The notes under the pieces: generated by a model
The model's input: only the letters and a program-made list of their open reading frames with translations
Database searches by the model: none
What the model was told of the DNA's origin: nothing
Translations under genes and position numbers: made by a program
NCBI GenBank assembly: GCA_017521345.1
Contig: JAFXCU010000094.1
Location: 1 to 30,435 of the forward strand
DNA from: Ruminiclostridium sp.
GTDB taxonomy: Bacteria > Bacillota_A > Clostridia > Oscillospirales > Oscillospiraceae
Length of the DNA stretch: 30,435 nucleotides
Direction of reading: 5' to 3'
Shown: positions 14,862 to 22,611 of the stretch, piece by piece
Position numbering within the stretch: position 1 is the first letter of the stretch
Layout: the number at the start of each line of letters is the position of its first letter

Positions 14862-15036
14862 ATGAAGTGTGCCCTGCCGGGCACATGAAGCGGGCTTCGC
14901 CCATGAAGGGATGGTTCCCATCATGAAGTGCCCTTCGGGCAATGGCCGGGCACACTTCCCTTCATGTTGTGCGCCAGCACAACACTTCATGATGGCGCAG
15001 CCATCTCTTCATTTGCCCCACTGGGGCAAGCTTCAT
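14862..15036. repeat. Modular hairpin array with ATGAAG / CTTCAT spacers
   Basis: Short palindromes of different sequence are separated by a fixed word. ATGAAG occurs at 14862, 14885, 14903 and 14923; its inverse CTTCAT at 14960, 14985, 15007 and 15031. Between them are hairpins such as TGTGCCCTGCCGGGCACA, GGGCTTCGCCC, GATGGTTCCCATC, TGCCCTTCGGGCA, GTTGTGCGCCAGCACAAC, GATGGCGCAGCCATC and TTGCCCCACTGGGGCAA. The array is thus four direct and four inverted units about a centre at 14942-14959, whose GGCCGGGCACACTTC is a near inverse of 14864-14878. The last spacer contains the GNAT stop codon (15035-15033). Not a CRISPR: the spacers are six bases and the units palindromic. Confidence 0.8.
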
Positions 15037-15554
15037 TCCCTCCCCCGGCTCTTCTCAAACCGGAAAAAGCCATCCCCGCTATCTCCTTCGAATTCACCGG
15101 GCATGGGATGCTTGGAATGGAAATACTCCACGATATGAAACCCGCATTTGTTCACATAGAAATGGAGGTTCCGCTGGTCAAAATAGGGGGTGAAGGTCTC
15201 CCAGACCTCTGCCTCCGGGTATCTAGCCTCGATGGCCCGCCAGGCCCCCTGACCGATCCCCTTGCTGTGGCAGTTCACATCCACGTACAGCAGAAGAAGC
15301 TCTGCCCGGCGGGTCTCGGGGGCCCAGGTGACCACCGCACCTCCTACCATCCGACCCTCCAAAAGGATCTGATAACTCTCTGCCCCCGGCTCCTCAAAGG
15401 CACCTTCCACATCCTCCCGGGGAATGACCTCGGTCCCATCGTCCCCGTATTTTTCCACGAAGGCCTGCTTGAAGGCTGGCTGTATGCCCCGGATAAAGGA
15501 CTCTCTGTCCTCTGCTGCCAGAGGACGCAGGATGATTTTGGGTAATTCTCTCAT
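15033..15554 (-). CDS. GNAT-family N-acetyltransferase
   Basis: A 173-residue protein with GNAT fold features: N-terminal IILRPLAAEDRESF, the central strand RMVGGAVVTWAPETRRAELL, LLLYVDVNCHSKGIGQGAWRAIE, which supplies the acetyl-CoA pyrophosphate loop (SKGIGQGA, about 97-104), and the C-terminal FYVNKCGFHIVEYF. The substrate cannot be told from sequence. AGGAGG lies 6 bases before the ATG. The gene has its own TTGACA promoter and a leader of about 150 nucleotides that ends in an intrinsic terminator just ahead of the ribosome binding site, so expression is probably attenuated. Its stop codon lies within the spacer of a hairpin array. Antibiotic or polyamine acetylation are possible but not supported. 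Confidence 0.87.
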   Translation of the reverse strand: MRELPKIILRPLAAEDRESFIRGIQPAFKQAFVEKYGDDGTEVIPREDVEGAFEEPGAESYQILLEGRMVGGAVVTWAPETRRAELLLLYVDVNCHSKGIGQGAWRAIEARYPEAEVWETFTPYFDQRNLHFYVNKCGFHIVEYFHSKHPMPGEFEGDSGDGFFRFEKSRGRE

Positions 15555-15704
15555 GTTGACCTCCTAAAAACAAAAAAGCCCCGTTATTGCCTCATGCAAT
15601 AACCGAGCTCACTCGACATCTTCTCTGACAGGCGGCCTGCAAGCGGTGCGCTTACGATCCCCTACACTACGGTGTACTGTCCTCCGATGGAACTATGGAT
15701 TTCT
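15555..15704 (-). promoter_or_regulatory. Structured leader with attenuator upstream of the GNAT gene
   Basis: The minus-strand leader folds by eye into a three-way junction: GACAG pairs with CTGTC and, after a small internal loop, CATC with GATG. Inside are hairpins TACAC-CGTA-GTGTA and GTAAGCG-CAC-CGCTTGC, with GGGGATC and AGGCCGC as joining strands. CGAG/CTCG (CGAGTGAGCTCG) follows. A terminator (15572-15610) closes the leader 8 bases from AGGAGG. I could not match it to a T-box, TPP, SAM, purine, fluoride or guanidine class from memory. It may be a riboswitch, a ribosome-sensing attenuator or an independent small RNA that ends at the terminator. Confidence 0.6.
15572..15610 (-). terminator. 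Intrinsic terminator in the GNAT leader
   Basis: GTTATTGC and GCAATAAC (minus strand) pair around ATGAG, extended by AGCTC with GGGCT, then six T. Placed between promoter and gene, it should act as a conditional terminator or as the end of a separate RNA. Confidence 0.8.
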
Positions 15705-15709
15705 CTCGC

Positions 15710-15738
15710 ATGGTATCATAGCTTCCCGTTCCTGTCAA
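15710..15738 (-). promoter_or_regulatory. Promoter of the GNAT leader and gene
   Basis: Minus strand TTGACA (15738-15733), 17 bases, TACCAT (15715-15710). It diverges from the promoter at 15762-15790. Confidence 0.75.
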
Positions 15739-15761
15739 TCATCCTTTGGACACGCAGTGGA

Positions 15762-15790
15762 TTGACACCCCGCCCGCAATATAGTACACT
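15762..15790 (+). promoter_or_regulatory. Promoter of the arylsulfotransferase-like gene
   Basis: TTGACA (15762-15767), 17 bases, TACACT (15785-15790). The start codon follows 64 bases later with GGAGG in front. Confidence 0.75.
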
Positions 15791-15854
15791 ATTCCTATCT
15801 ATCGAAGCTATTTTTTAGACAAATCAGACAATCTGCACAAAATGGAGGCTGTTT

Positions 15855-17072
15855 ATGAAATCGATCCACAAAATTCTCAGGGGTCTTTTGGCTGTATCCC
15901 TTGCGATCGTCCCCCTGTGCTCCTGCGCATCCCAAACCGAATCGGCGGAACCCGTGATCGCCGACGGACTTCCCGGCTTTACTGTAGAAGGTGAAACCGA
16001 TCTCAGCGGCAATTTCTATCTTTCCTTCCCCTATACCCGAGATCTCATCATGCTCGACGGAAAAGGTAATATCGTCTGGTCTAAGCACGAAGACATTTCT
16101 GCACCCTCCGGTCTCGGTTCCTTCTGGGACTTCAAAAAGCACGAAGTGGATGGTGAGATCTATTACAGCTACCACGATGAAACAGGCACCTATGATAACT
16201 ACGGTCTGATGGGGTACTCTCCGGGAGAGCGTGTCATTCTGGACAAAGACTTTCAGGAGATCAAGCGGATCACCTTCGAGGCATCCGACGTCGTGGAGCA
16301 AGGGGCCCCTCTTGACGGTCACGATTTTCTTATGATCGATCTGGATCACTACATCCTCTCAGGATACATCAAGGACACCGTGTATAATATCCCCGGATAC
16401 GAAGACGGCACAAAGGTGATCTTCTCCTACCTCCAGGAGGTCAAAGACGGCCAGGTGGTCTGGGACTTCAACAGCACCGACTACCCCGAGCTGTATGGGC
16501 TGACCACTGTTGCCTCTGAAAGCATGATCGGCGCCGATGACTTTGCCAACCAGCTCACCGACGGCCCTGACTACATCCATTTTAACTCCATGCGGATCGC
16601 CGACGACGGCAGCCTGGTGTGTTCCTTCCGCCACATTCATTCCATCCTGGGCCTGGACCGCACCACCGACAGGGATCAGATCCTGTGGACTCTGTCCGGC
16701 CCCGGAGATGAGTTTGGGCTGTCCGAATGGCAGAAGTCCAGCGGTCAGCACTACGCTGCCATTGACGGCGACTATATCACCCTCTTTGACAACGGCAATG
16801 GGTCCGCTTCCTCCCGTGTGGTCTCTTACTGCATCGATCCTGCCGCCAAAACTCTGGAAGCCTTCCGTTCCTATTCCCTGGGGAATAAATACTCGGAAGC
16901 CTGCGGCTCTGCCCAGCATCTGTATGACGAAGTATATGTGATCGGCTGGGGTGCCTCCATCCGAGATGCCGATTGTATGACCGTCTGCGATTTCAGCACA
17001 GGCGAGACCCTGATGACGGTTGCACTGGACAATCCTCAGAGCCCCACCTACCGCTGTGTCTATTACGATTGA
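15855..17072 (+). CDS. Arylsulfotransferase-like (ASST family) lipoprotein
   Basis: A 405-residue lipoprotein with lipobox LCSC (C24). The body resembles bacterial arylsulfate sulfotransferases, which move sulfate from one phenolic sulfate to another phenol without PAPS through a histidine intermediate. Residues that fit the family active site by order and spacing are H156 (LDGHDF), H242 and N244 (YIHFNSM), R259 (CSFRH) and H299 (GQHYAA), followed by LFDNGNG. From memory, the E. coli ASST set is H252, H356, N358, R374 and H436, where H436 is the sulfated residue; the H-to-R spacing is 18 there and 17 here. No disulfide pair as in the E. coli enzyme is obvious. Start: ATG at 15855 after GGAGG. 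It faces the outside, so phenolic sulfates in the gut are plausible substrates. Confidence 0.83.
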   Translation: MKSIHKILRGLLAVSLAIVPLCSCASQTESAEPVIADGLPGFTVEGETDLSGNFYLSFPYTRDLIMLDGKGNIVWSKHEDISAPSGLGSFWDFKKHEVDGEIYYSYHDETGTYDNYGLMGYSPGERVILDKDFQEIKRITFEASDVVEQGAPLDGHDFLMIDLDHYILSGYIKDTVYNIPGYEDGTKVIFSYLQEVKDGQVVWDFNSTDYPELYGLTTVASESMIGADDFANQLTDGPDYIHFNSMRIADDGSLVCSFRHIHSILGLDRTTDRDQILWTLSGPGDEFGLSEWQKSSGQHYAAIDGDYITLFDNGNGSASSRVVSYCIDPAAKTLEAFRSYSLGNKYSEACGSAQHLYDEVYVIGWGASIRDADCMTVCDFSTGETLMTVALDNPQSPTYRCVYYD

Positions 17073-17109
17073 CCCGGACTGCAAAAGCCAGCAACCTCCC
17101 CCCTCTGAA

Positions 17110-17138
17110 TTGACACCCCACAAATAACCCGCTATACT
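17110..17138 (+). promoter_or_regulatory. Promoter of the EamA transporter gene at 17173
   Basis: TTGACA (17110-17115), 17 bases, TATACT (17133-17138). GGAGGG lies just ahead of the ATG. Confidence 0.85.
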
Positions 17139-17172
17139 AAATCATTATTCTGTCAAATCGGGAGGGTTTCCC

Positions 17173-18051
17173 ATGTCCATCCTCAAAAATCCCCGGCTGG
17201 CCATCATCATCGCCATGGCCTCCTTCGGCACCCTGGCTATTTTCGTCCGGAACATCCCCGTGACCTCCGGGGAGCTGGCTCTCTACCGGGCTCTGCTTGC
17301 CATCGTCCTGCTCTCCGGCTACTTCCTGGTGACCCGCCAGTCCATCCAGCTGAAGGCCATCAGGAAGGAGCTACCCCTCCTCCTGCTGTCGGGCGTTGCC
17401 ATGGGCTTTAACTGGATCCTCCTCTTCGAGGCCTATAAATACACCACGGTGTCTGTTGCCACCCTCAGCTACTACTTCGCTCCGGTGATCGTCACCGCCG
17501 TCTGCCCCTTCCTCTTTCAGGAAAAGCTCACCCCCAAGCAGATCCTCTGCTTTATCATGTCCACCCTGGGCCTGGTGCTGGTCATCGGCATCACCGACCT
17601 GGGCAAGGGAGCAGGCACCGACCACATCGGCGTGGCCTTCGGCCTGGGGGCCGCTGTGCTGTATGCCACCGTGGTCCTGCTGAACAAGTTCATCAAGGGG
17701 GTGGCCGGCATCCAGCGGACCTTCCTTCAGTTTTTCGCCGCCGCCGTGGTGCTGATCCCCTATGTAGCCGCCACCTCCGGCTTCCACCTGGAGGCCATGG
17801 ACGGCAAGGGCTGGGTCTGCCTGCTCATCGTGGGTCTCTTCCACACCGGCGTGTGCTACTGCCTGTACTTCTCCGCCCTGAAGGATCTCTCCGGTCAGGA
17901 GGCCTCCATCCTCAGCTATGTGGACCCCCTGGTGGCCGTGCTGGTGTCCGTCTTCCTCCTGGGAGAGGCCATGACCGCCATGCAGCTGGTGGGCGGCATC
18001 CTCATCCTGGGTTTCACCCTCTGGAACGAGCTGGAACCGAAGAAAAAGTGA
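17173..18051 (+). CDS. EamA/DMT-family transporter
   Basis: A 292-residue membrane protein with ten predicted hydrophobic segments arranged as two EamA repeats (about 5-135 and 150-285). Repeat 1 has MASFGTLAIFVRNIPVTSGE, LYRALLA and, later, SVATLSYYFAPVIVTAV; repeat 2 has AAVLYATVVLLNKFI, LKDLSGQEASILSYVDPLVA and VFLLGEAMTAMQLVGGILI, the classic repeat ending. Such proteins export or import amino acids, metabolites or nucleotide precursors; the substrate is not predictable. It has its own consensus promoter. The stop codon TGA is part of the first GTGAAATT spacer of a hairpin array, and a bidirectional terminator follows. Confidence 0.92.
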   Translation: MSILKNPRLAIIIAMASFGTLAIFVRNIPVTSGELALYRALLAIVLLSGYFLVTRQSIQLKAIRKELPLLLLSGVAMGFNWILLFEAYKYTTVSVATLSYYFAPVIVTAVCPFLFQEKLTPKQILCFIMSTLGLVLVIGITDLGKGAGTDHIGVAFGLGAAVLYATVVLLNKFIKGVAGIQRTFLQFFAAAVVLIPYVAATSGFHLEAMDGKGWVCLLIVGLFHTGVCYCLYFSALKDLSGQEASILSYVDPLVAVLVSVFLLGEAMTAMQLVGGILILGFTLWNELEPKKK

Positions 18052-18154
18052 AATTGAGCCATTGGCTCAGTGATATACGCTCGCAGCGTGTGATATTCGG
18101 CCATTGGCCGAGTGAAATTGCCCCTACGGGGCAGTTACGGAGTCCCTGCGGGAC
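18048..18154. repeat. Modular hairpin array with GTGAWATT spacers
   Basis: Spacers GTGAAATT (18048), GTGATAT (18070), GTGATATT (18090) and GTGAAATT (18112) separate hairpins GAGCCATTGGCTC, ACGCTCGCAGCGT, CGGCCATTGGCCG and GCCCCTACGGGGC; a fifth, GTCCCTGCGGGAC, follows a divergent spacer (18133-18141). Stems differ in sequence, but spacers are near-constant. The first spacer includes the stop codon of the EamA gene (18049-18051). The layout parallels the array at 14862-15036 with a different spacer word. It lies between that gene and the bidirectional terminator. Confidence 0.8.
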
Positions 18155-18167
18155 AAATCAAATGCAG

Positions 18168-18209
18168 AAGTGCCTGTTGCAAAAAACGTTTTGCAACAGG
18201 CACTTTTTG
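18168..18209. terminator. Bidirectional terminator between EamA and SLH genes
   Basis: AAGTGCCTGTTGCAAAA and TTTTGCAACAGGCACTT are perfect inverse arms around AACG, with T-rich exit on the plus strand (TTTTTGTTT) and TTTGATTTG on the other. It serves the convergent genes on both sides. Confidence 0.9.
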
Positions 18210-18211
18210 TT

Positions 18212-20155
18212 TCAGGTTTCCAGTTGGCAGTAACGCATCAGAATGACGGCGCACTGGGCACGGGTGGCGTCGCCCTGGGGCATCAGGCGGCCGTTGCTGC
18301 CCTCCAGGATCCCGGCGCCCACCGCCCAGGCCATGGACTCTTCCGCCCAGGGGCTGACCCGGTCGGCATCACGGAAGGCGGACAGGTCGGCGGTCTCTCC
18401 GGCCCTCAGATCCATGCCCTGGTGCTCACCATAGCGATACAGGACGGCGGCCATCTGCTCCCGGGTCAGGTCGTCATTGGGACCAAATGCCGTGTCGCTG
18501 TAGCCGGTCATGACCCCGGCGTCCACCGCCCAGGCCACCGCATCCCGGTACCAGGCATCTTCGGCCACATCGGCAAAGGGATTTTCTCCCTCATGCTGGG
18601 GGTTGCCCTCCAGGTTGTAGAGGATCTGAGCCGCCATGGCACGGGTGATGGTCCCCTCCAGATGGAAGTAACCGTCCTCATAGGGCTGCATGAGCTTGTT
18701 CTGGATGCAGTAGGCCACCCCGTCATGGTACCAGGCGGGCTGGGGCAGGTCGTACTCCGCCCCCTCCAGCAGACCCCAATAGGGGACGTTGGCGGCAGTC
18801 AGGGCTTCCAGCCAGGTCAGGCCGTTGGCCCGCTGGATGTCCAGGGTATTGAGGATGATGCTGCGGATGCGCTGGGTGCCGGACTGTCCGGGGATCTTGA
18901 TCTTGCTCACAGCACTGACCACATAGTACTCCCCGTTCTCCTGGCCCAGATAGAGCATCTCATGGCCGCTGAAATACAGGACGGAACCCAGAGGCAGGGC
19001 ATCCATGACCTGCTCCCGCTCCTCCAGACACATGCCGGTCATGTCCACCTTGGCCATGGGCATGGCCTGCTGCCAGGTGGTGTTCCGGGCCAGCTCCAGG
19101 CCGAAGCACTTGTAGATGTTCCGGATGTAGGCCGAGCAGTCCTCGGACAGGAGGCTGCCGCCCCAGCCGTAGACGTTGCCCAGGGCCTCCAGGGCCACAG
19201 CGGCGATGTTCTCCTGGGTCAGGGCCAGATAGCCCTCACAGACCTTGGCGTGCTCGGAGATCAGGGTCTTCTTTTTTGCATAGCTGCCGTCCTCATTTCG
19301 GATGGGCATCCACACCACATGGTTCTGATAAGGGGCCCGGTTGTCCACCAGCTCGTTGGGGTCCTCCACCGGGGCGATCTCCAGGGTGGTGCCCATGGTC
19401 AGCAGAAGCTGGGAGGTGATGGGGCTGTAGTTGGACTTTTCCGTGTAGACCTTGTCCCCGTAGACCACCAGAGTGTTGACCGGGTCCAGGTCCCAGGCGG
19501 AGATCCACTCCTCCTTGTCCCGGCAGATGGCCACATCCTCTGCAGGCACCCAGCCGGAGCAGCAGACGCTCTTGGCCAGATAATATTTACCGTCCGTGGA
19601 GACCGAGGTGATCACCAGGGGTTCATTCACCCGAACGCCCACCAGATACTGATAGTTGAAGTCCGGGTCCTTGGGGTCATCCCAGATGGGGGTGTCCGAG
19701 GGGAAGGTCCGCAGTTCCGTCCGGTGGACCGCCACACCATAGCGGACCGCCTGGTTGGTGGTGGCTCTGGGGTTCTGGGTGTTGCGGATCATGGCGTCAA
19801 AATCCTTCTGGGCGGCCTTGGTGTCCGTGCCCAGGTAGGTCCAGCCCAGATAGTAGGCGGCGTCCGCCTGGCTGGAGGCCTTGACCATCTCGTTGATGCG
19901 GACCCCGTCCACCGTCTCGGCCTGGTTCTTCAGGTCATACATCCCGGTGCCCTCTGCCCCAATGGTCAGCTCGTTCAGGGCCTGGATATCCTCCCAGTCC
20001 ATCTGGACCTGGTCATCGGTGGACCAGTAGGCGGGGGAAGACATGGCCGCCGTCACATCGGGCAGATAGGGGATCCGGGCCGCACCGGCCTGGAGGGGGA
20101 TGCTTACGATCATCACAGCCGCCAGCAGTGCGGCCATGATCTTGGGTTTTCTCAT
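18212..20155 (-). CDS. Secreted NlpC/P60-like protein with C-terminal SLH repeats
   Basis: A 647-residue exported protein. Signal peptide at 1-26 (MRKPKIMAALLAAVMIVSIP then AGAA). The middle has SH3-like parts, with YLAKSVCCSGWVPAEDVAIC (about 192-211), then an NlpC/P60-like core: YGWGGSLLSEDCSAYIRNIY (catalytic cysteine about 340) and GSVLYFSGHEMLYLG (histidine about 398). The last 180 residues hold three SLH modules with ITRAMAAQILYNLEG, LTREQMAAVLYRYGEH and ATRAQCAVILMRYC, preceded by AWYRDAVAWAVDAGVMTGY and similar blocks. It probably cuts or binds peptidoglycan while held on cell-wall polymers. The ATG at 20155 has GGGAG 8 bases upstream; a GTG 9 bases earlier overlaps that site. It has its own promoter and is monocistronic. 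Confidence 0.87.
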   Translation of the reverse strand: MRKPKIMAALLAAVMIVSIPLQAGAARIPYLPDVTAAMSSPAYWSTDDQVQMDWEDIQALNELTIGAEGTGMYDLKNQAETVDGVRINEMVKASSQADAAYYLGWTYLGTDTKAAQKDFDAMIRNTQNPRATTNQAVRYGVAVHRTELRTFPSDTPIWDDPKDPDFNYQYLVGVRVNEPLVITSVSTDGKYYLAKSVCCSGWVPAEDVAICRDKEEWISAWDLDPVNTLVVYGDKVYTEKSNYSPITSQLLLTMGTTLEIAPVEDPNELVDNRAPYQNHVVWMPIRNEDGSYAKKKTLISEHAKVCEGYLALTQENIAAVALEALGNVYGWGGSLLSEDCSAYIRNIYKCFGLELARNTTWQQAMPMAKVDMTGMCLEEREQVMDALPLGSVLYFSGHEMLYLGQENGEYYVVSAVSKIKIPGQSGTQRIRSIILNTLDIQRANGLTWLEALTAANVPYWGLLEGAEYDLPQPAWYHDGVAYCIQNKLMQPYEDGYFHLEGTITRAMAAQILYNLEGNPQHEGENPFADVAEDAWYRDAVAWAVDAGVMTGYSDTAFGPNDDLTREQMAAVLYRYGEHQGMDLRAGETADLSAFRDADRVSPWAEESMAWAVGAGILEGSNGRLMPQGDATRAQCAVILMRYCQLET

Positions 20156-20185
20156 GGAGATCACTCCCTTCCTTTGATGTATGAA

Positions 20186-20214
20186 TCATACACCATTCCC
20201 TTACCAAAGGCAAC
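20186..20214 (-). promoter_or_regulatory. Promoter of the SLH/NlpC gene
   Basis: Minus strand TTGCCT (20214-20209), 17 bases, TATGAT (20191-20186). It diverges from the promoter at 20263-20291. Confidence 0.7.
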
Positions 20215-20262
20215 AGCAGGGCAAAAATGGAACAGTTCCCTCCTTTTTCTCCCCCGGTACCA

Positions 20263-20291
20263 TTGCAAAATCCGACATTATTCGGTATAGT
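20263..20291 (+). promoter_or_regulatory. Promoter of the EamA-MATE operon
   Basis: TTGCAA (20263-20268), 17 bases, TATAGT (20286-20291), then a start codon at 20328 with GGAGG in front. Confidence 0.75.
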
Positions 20292-20327
20292 AGTTAAGTT
20301 AAGCAACTACTTTTGGAGGCGACCCAA

Positions 20328-21209
20328 ATGAACCGCGGGTATCTCTATCTTACCATCGCCTTTTTCTTTTACGGCAGCCTGTACGTGGCCAATAAATACG
20401 CCCTGGGCTTCCTGCCCCCCTTCACCCTCATGTTTCTGCGGCAGACCATCGCCCTGCCCCTCCTATACTTCGTGGCCAAGCGGGCGGGGATGAAGCCCAT
20501 CCGGAAGGAGCACTGGAAGTACTTCCTGTCCTTCGGCTTTCTCAGCTACTTCCTGTCCTTCGGCCTGCAGACCGTGGCCACCAGCCTGATGAATGCGTCC
20601 GTGGCCGCCCTGGTGAACTCCATCAACCCCATCTTCATCTCCTTCTTCGCCGTCCTCATTTTGAAGGAGACCATGACCAAGCGGAAGATCTTCGGCATCG
20701 CCTGCTCCCTGCTGGGTGTGGCCCTGGTCCTGGGCATCAACGGCGAAGGGGTCAGCGTTCTGGGTGTGGTGATCTCCCTGATCTCGGTGATCATCTGGTC
20801 GGTCAACGCCGTGTACACCCGAAAGATCGCCCCCTACTACCCCAGCCAGCAGATGACCTTTTACTGCATCGGCCTGTCCGTCCCCTTCTTCGGCCTCACC
20901 GCCCTGGCGGAGGTCCAGTTCCGGACCCTCACCTTCACCCCCACGGTGTGGCTGGTCATCCTCTACCTGGCCTTCTTCTGCACCGCCCTGGCCTACCTCC
21001 TGTGGAACCGCTGCCTGGTCCTGCTGGACGCCTCGGTGTGCTCCCTCTTCTATCCCCTCCAGCCCATGTTCGCCTCGGTGCTGGGGGTCCTGCTCCTCCA
21101 TGAGACCATCCACGCCAACTTTGTGGCGGGCACCCTGCTCATCACCATCGGCGTCCTCATCGGTCTTATGGGCAGCAAAAAAACCGTTTCCACCCAGGAG
21201 GCTCCATGA
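20328..21209 (+). CDS. EamA/DMT-family transporter
   Basis: A 293-residue protein with ten hydrophobic segments in two EamA repeats. Repeat 1 includes FFFYGSLYVANKYALGFLPP, TLMFLRQTIALPLLYFVAK, TSLMNASVAALVNSINPIF and ILKETMTKRKIFGIACSLLG; repeat 2 includes IIWSVNAVYTRKIAP and the final LHETIHANFVAGTLLITIGV. Substrate unknown. The ATG at 20328 is chosen for GGAGG 10 bases upstream; the frame upstream to 20313 lacks a site. Its stop overlaps the MATE start by ATGA, so the two transporters are co-translated. It is more divergent from the EamA gene at 17173 than a recent duplicate would be. Confidence 0.92.
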   Translation: MNRGYLYLTIAFFFYGSLYVANKYALGFLPPFTLMFLRQTIALPLLYFVAKRAGMKPIRKEHWKYFLSFGFLSYFLSFGLQTVATSLMNASVAALVNSINPIFISFFAVLILKETMTKRKIFGIACSLLGVALVLGINGEGVSVLGVVISLISVIIWSVNAVYTRKIAPYYPSQQMTFYCIGLSVPFFGLTALAEVQFRTLTFTPTVWLVILYLAFFCTALAYLLWNRCLVLLDASVCSLFYPLQPMFASVLGVLLLHETIHANFVAGTLLITIGVLIGLMGSKKTVSTQEAP

Positions 21210-22585
21210 CGAGACCTGCCCCCCATTCCCGCTGGGCCATGCTCCCGGTGATCCTTTCCCTGGCCTGGCCCACCATGCTGGAGCAGCTCATGCAGACTGC
21301 CGTCCAGTACATCGACACCGCCATGGTGGGTTCTCTGGGCACCCATGCCACTGCCGCCGTGGGGGCCACCACCACCCTCAACTGGCTCATCAGCTCCACC
21401 ATCTCCGCCATGGGCGTGGGTTTTCTGGCCTACATCGCCCGGGCCCGGGGAGCAGGCGATGAGAACAAAGCCCGCCGGGCCTCTGCCCAGGCTGTTCTGG
21501 CCGCCGCGGCAGCGGGACTCTTCTTCACCGCCCTGACCCTGGGCTGCAGCGGAAAGGTCCCTGTCTGGATGCAGGTGGACCCCTCCATCCAGGAACTGTC
21601 TGCCCAGTACTTCTTCGTCCTCTACTCCCCCATGCTCTTCCGGACGGCCATCCTCATCTTCGGCACCATCCTCCGGGCAGCGGGAGACGCCAAGACCCCC
21701 ATGCTGGTGGGGCTGCTGGTGAACGTCATCAATATCGTTCTGAACCTTCTCCTGATCTTCCCCACCCGGTCTGTGACCCTGCTGGGCCTGACCTTCACTA
21801 TGCCCGGCGCAGGCTGGGGGGTGGTGGGCGCAGCCGCCGCCAGCGCCCTGGCCTTCACCACAGGAGGCATCGTCATCACCATTGCCCTGTGGCGGCATCC
21901 GGATATCTCCCCCAGAGGCCAGTCTTTTCGTCCCAACCGAGACATCCTGCGCCCCTGCCTGAGGACCGCCGTCCCCAATATGTTCCAGCGGTTTGCCACC
22001 AGCCTGGGTTATGTGGCCTTCGCCGCCATGGTCAACGGACTGGGCCCGGTCTCCGCTGCCGCTATGACCATCGCCAACACGGTGGAATCCGCCTTCTACA
22101 TCCCGGGCTTCGGCATGCAGACCGCCGCCTCCACCCTGGCGGGCAACGCCCTGGGGGCCCGGGACCAACAGCGGATGAGGGACCTGACCGCCATGTTCAT
22201 CCGCATCGAGCTGGTCCTCATGATCCTCTCGGGCGGGATCCTCTTCCTCTTCGCCCCGGCCCTGACCGGCCTCTTCTCCACCAGTCAGGAGGTCATCCTC
22301 CTGTGTGTGGCCGTCCTGCGGATGATGGCCCTGTCCGAACCCCTCTTCGGAGTTGCCCTCATCATCGAGGGCATCCTGCTGGGGATCGGCAACACCAAGA
22401 TCCCCTTCCTCTTCAACCTCATCGGCATGTGGGGGGTGCGGATCGTGTGTACCTTCCTGTGCACCCAGCTGTGGGGCATGGGTCTGGTGGCCGCCTGCGC
22501 CTGCATGATCCTCCACAACCTGGTCCTTTTCATTCTCTTCCTTGTTTACTACGTCCGGGGGAACTGGAACCCCCTGGCGAACTGA
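21206..22585 (+). CDS. MATE-family efflux transporter
   Basis: A 459-residue, twelve-segment membrane protein of the MATE (NorM/DinF-like) family, which exports cationic drugs or metabolites by sodium or proton antiport. Visible signatures are SLAWPTMLEQLMQTAVQYID near the start (about 18-37), TAMVGSLG, LRAAGDAKTPM at the end of the first half, and in the second half YIPGFGMQTAASTLAGNALG and EGILLGIGNTKIPFLFN. The length is normal. It overlaps the EamA gene by four bases and is followed by a 26-base gap and a MORN-like gene. Substrate cannot be told. Confidence 0.94.
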   Translation: MTRPAPHSRWAMLPVILSLAWPTMLEQLMQTAVQYIDTAMVGSLGTHATAAVGATTTLNWLISSTISAMGVGFLAYIARARGAGDENKARRASAQAVLAAAAAGLFFTALTLGCSGKVPVWMQVDPSIQELSAQYFFVLYSPMLFRTAILIFGTILRAAGDAKTPMLVGLLVNVINIVLNLLLIFPTRSVTLLGLTFTMPGAGWGVVGAAAASALAFTTGGIVITIALWRHPDISPRGQSFRPNRDILRPCLRTAVPNMFQRFATSLGYVAFAAMVNGLGPVSAAAMTIANTVESAFYIPGFGMQTAASTLAGNALGARDQQRMRDLTAMFIRIELVLMILSGGILFLFAPALTGLFSTSQEVILLCVAVLRMMALSEPLFGVALIIEGILLGIGNTKIPFLFNLIGMWGVRIVCTFLCTQLWGMGLVAACACMILHNLVLFILFLVYYVRGNWNPLAN

Positions 22586-22611
22586 TATGACCCTGAAAGG
22601 AGAAAACACCC

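Noticed and set aside
14604..14990. Minus-strand open frames across tRNA-Leu and its terminator
   Set aside because: They cover a clear tRNA, terminator and hairpin array; coding is implausible.
14862..15036. CRISPR array
   Set aside because: The constant words are only six bases, the intervening sequences are palindromes rather than foreign spacers, and no cas gene is present.
15660..15709. Leader peptide in the GNAT leader (frame beginning ATGCGAGAG)
   Set aside because: The ATG overlaps the -10 box, upstream of the expected transcription start, so it would not be in the transcript.
18170..20290. Plus-strand open frame of 706 codons opposite the SLH/NlpC gene
   Set aside because: It begins inside a terminator and is antisense to a gene with signal peptide, NlpC and SLH motifs.
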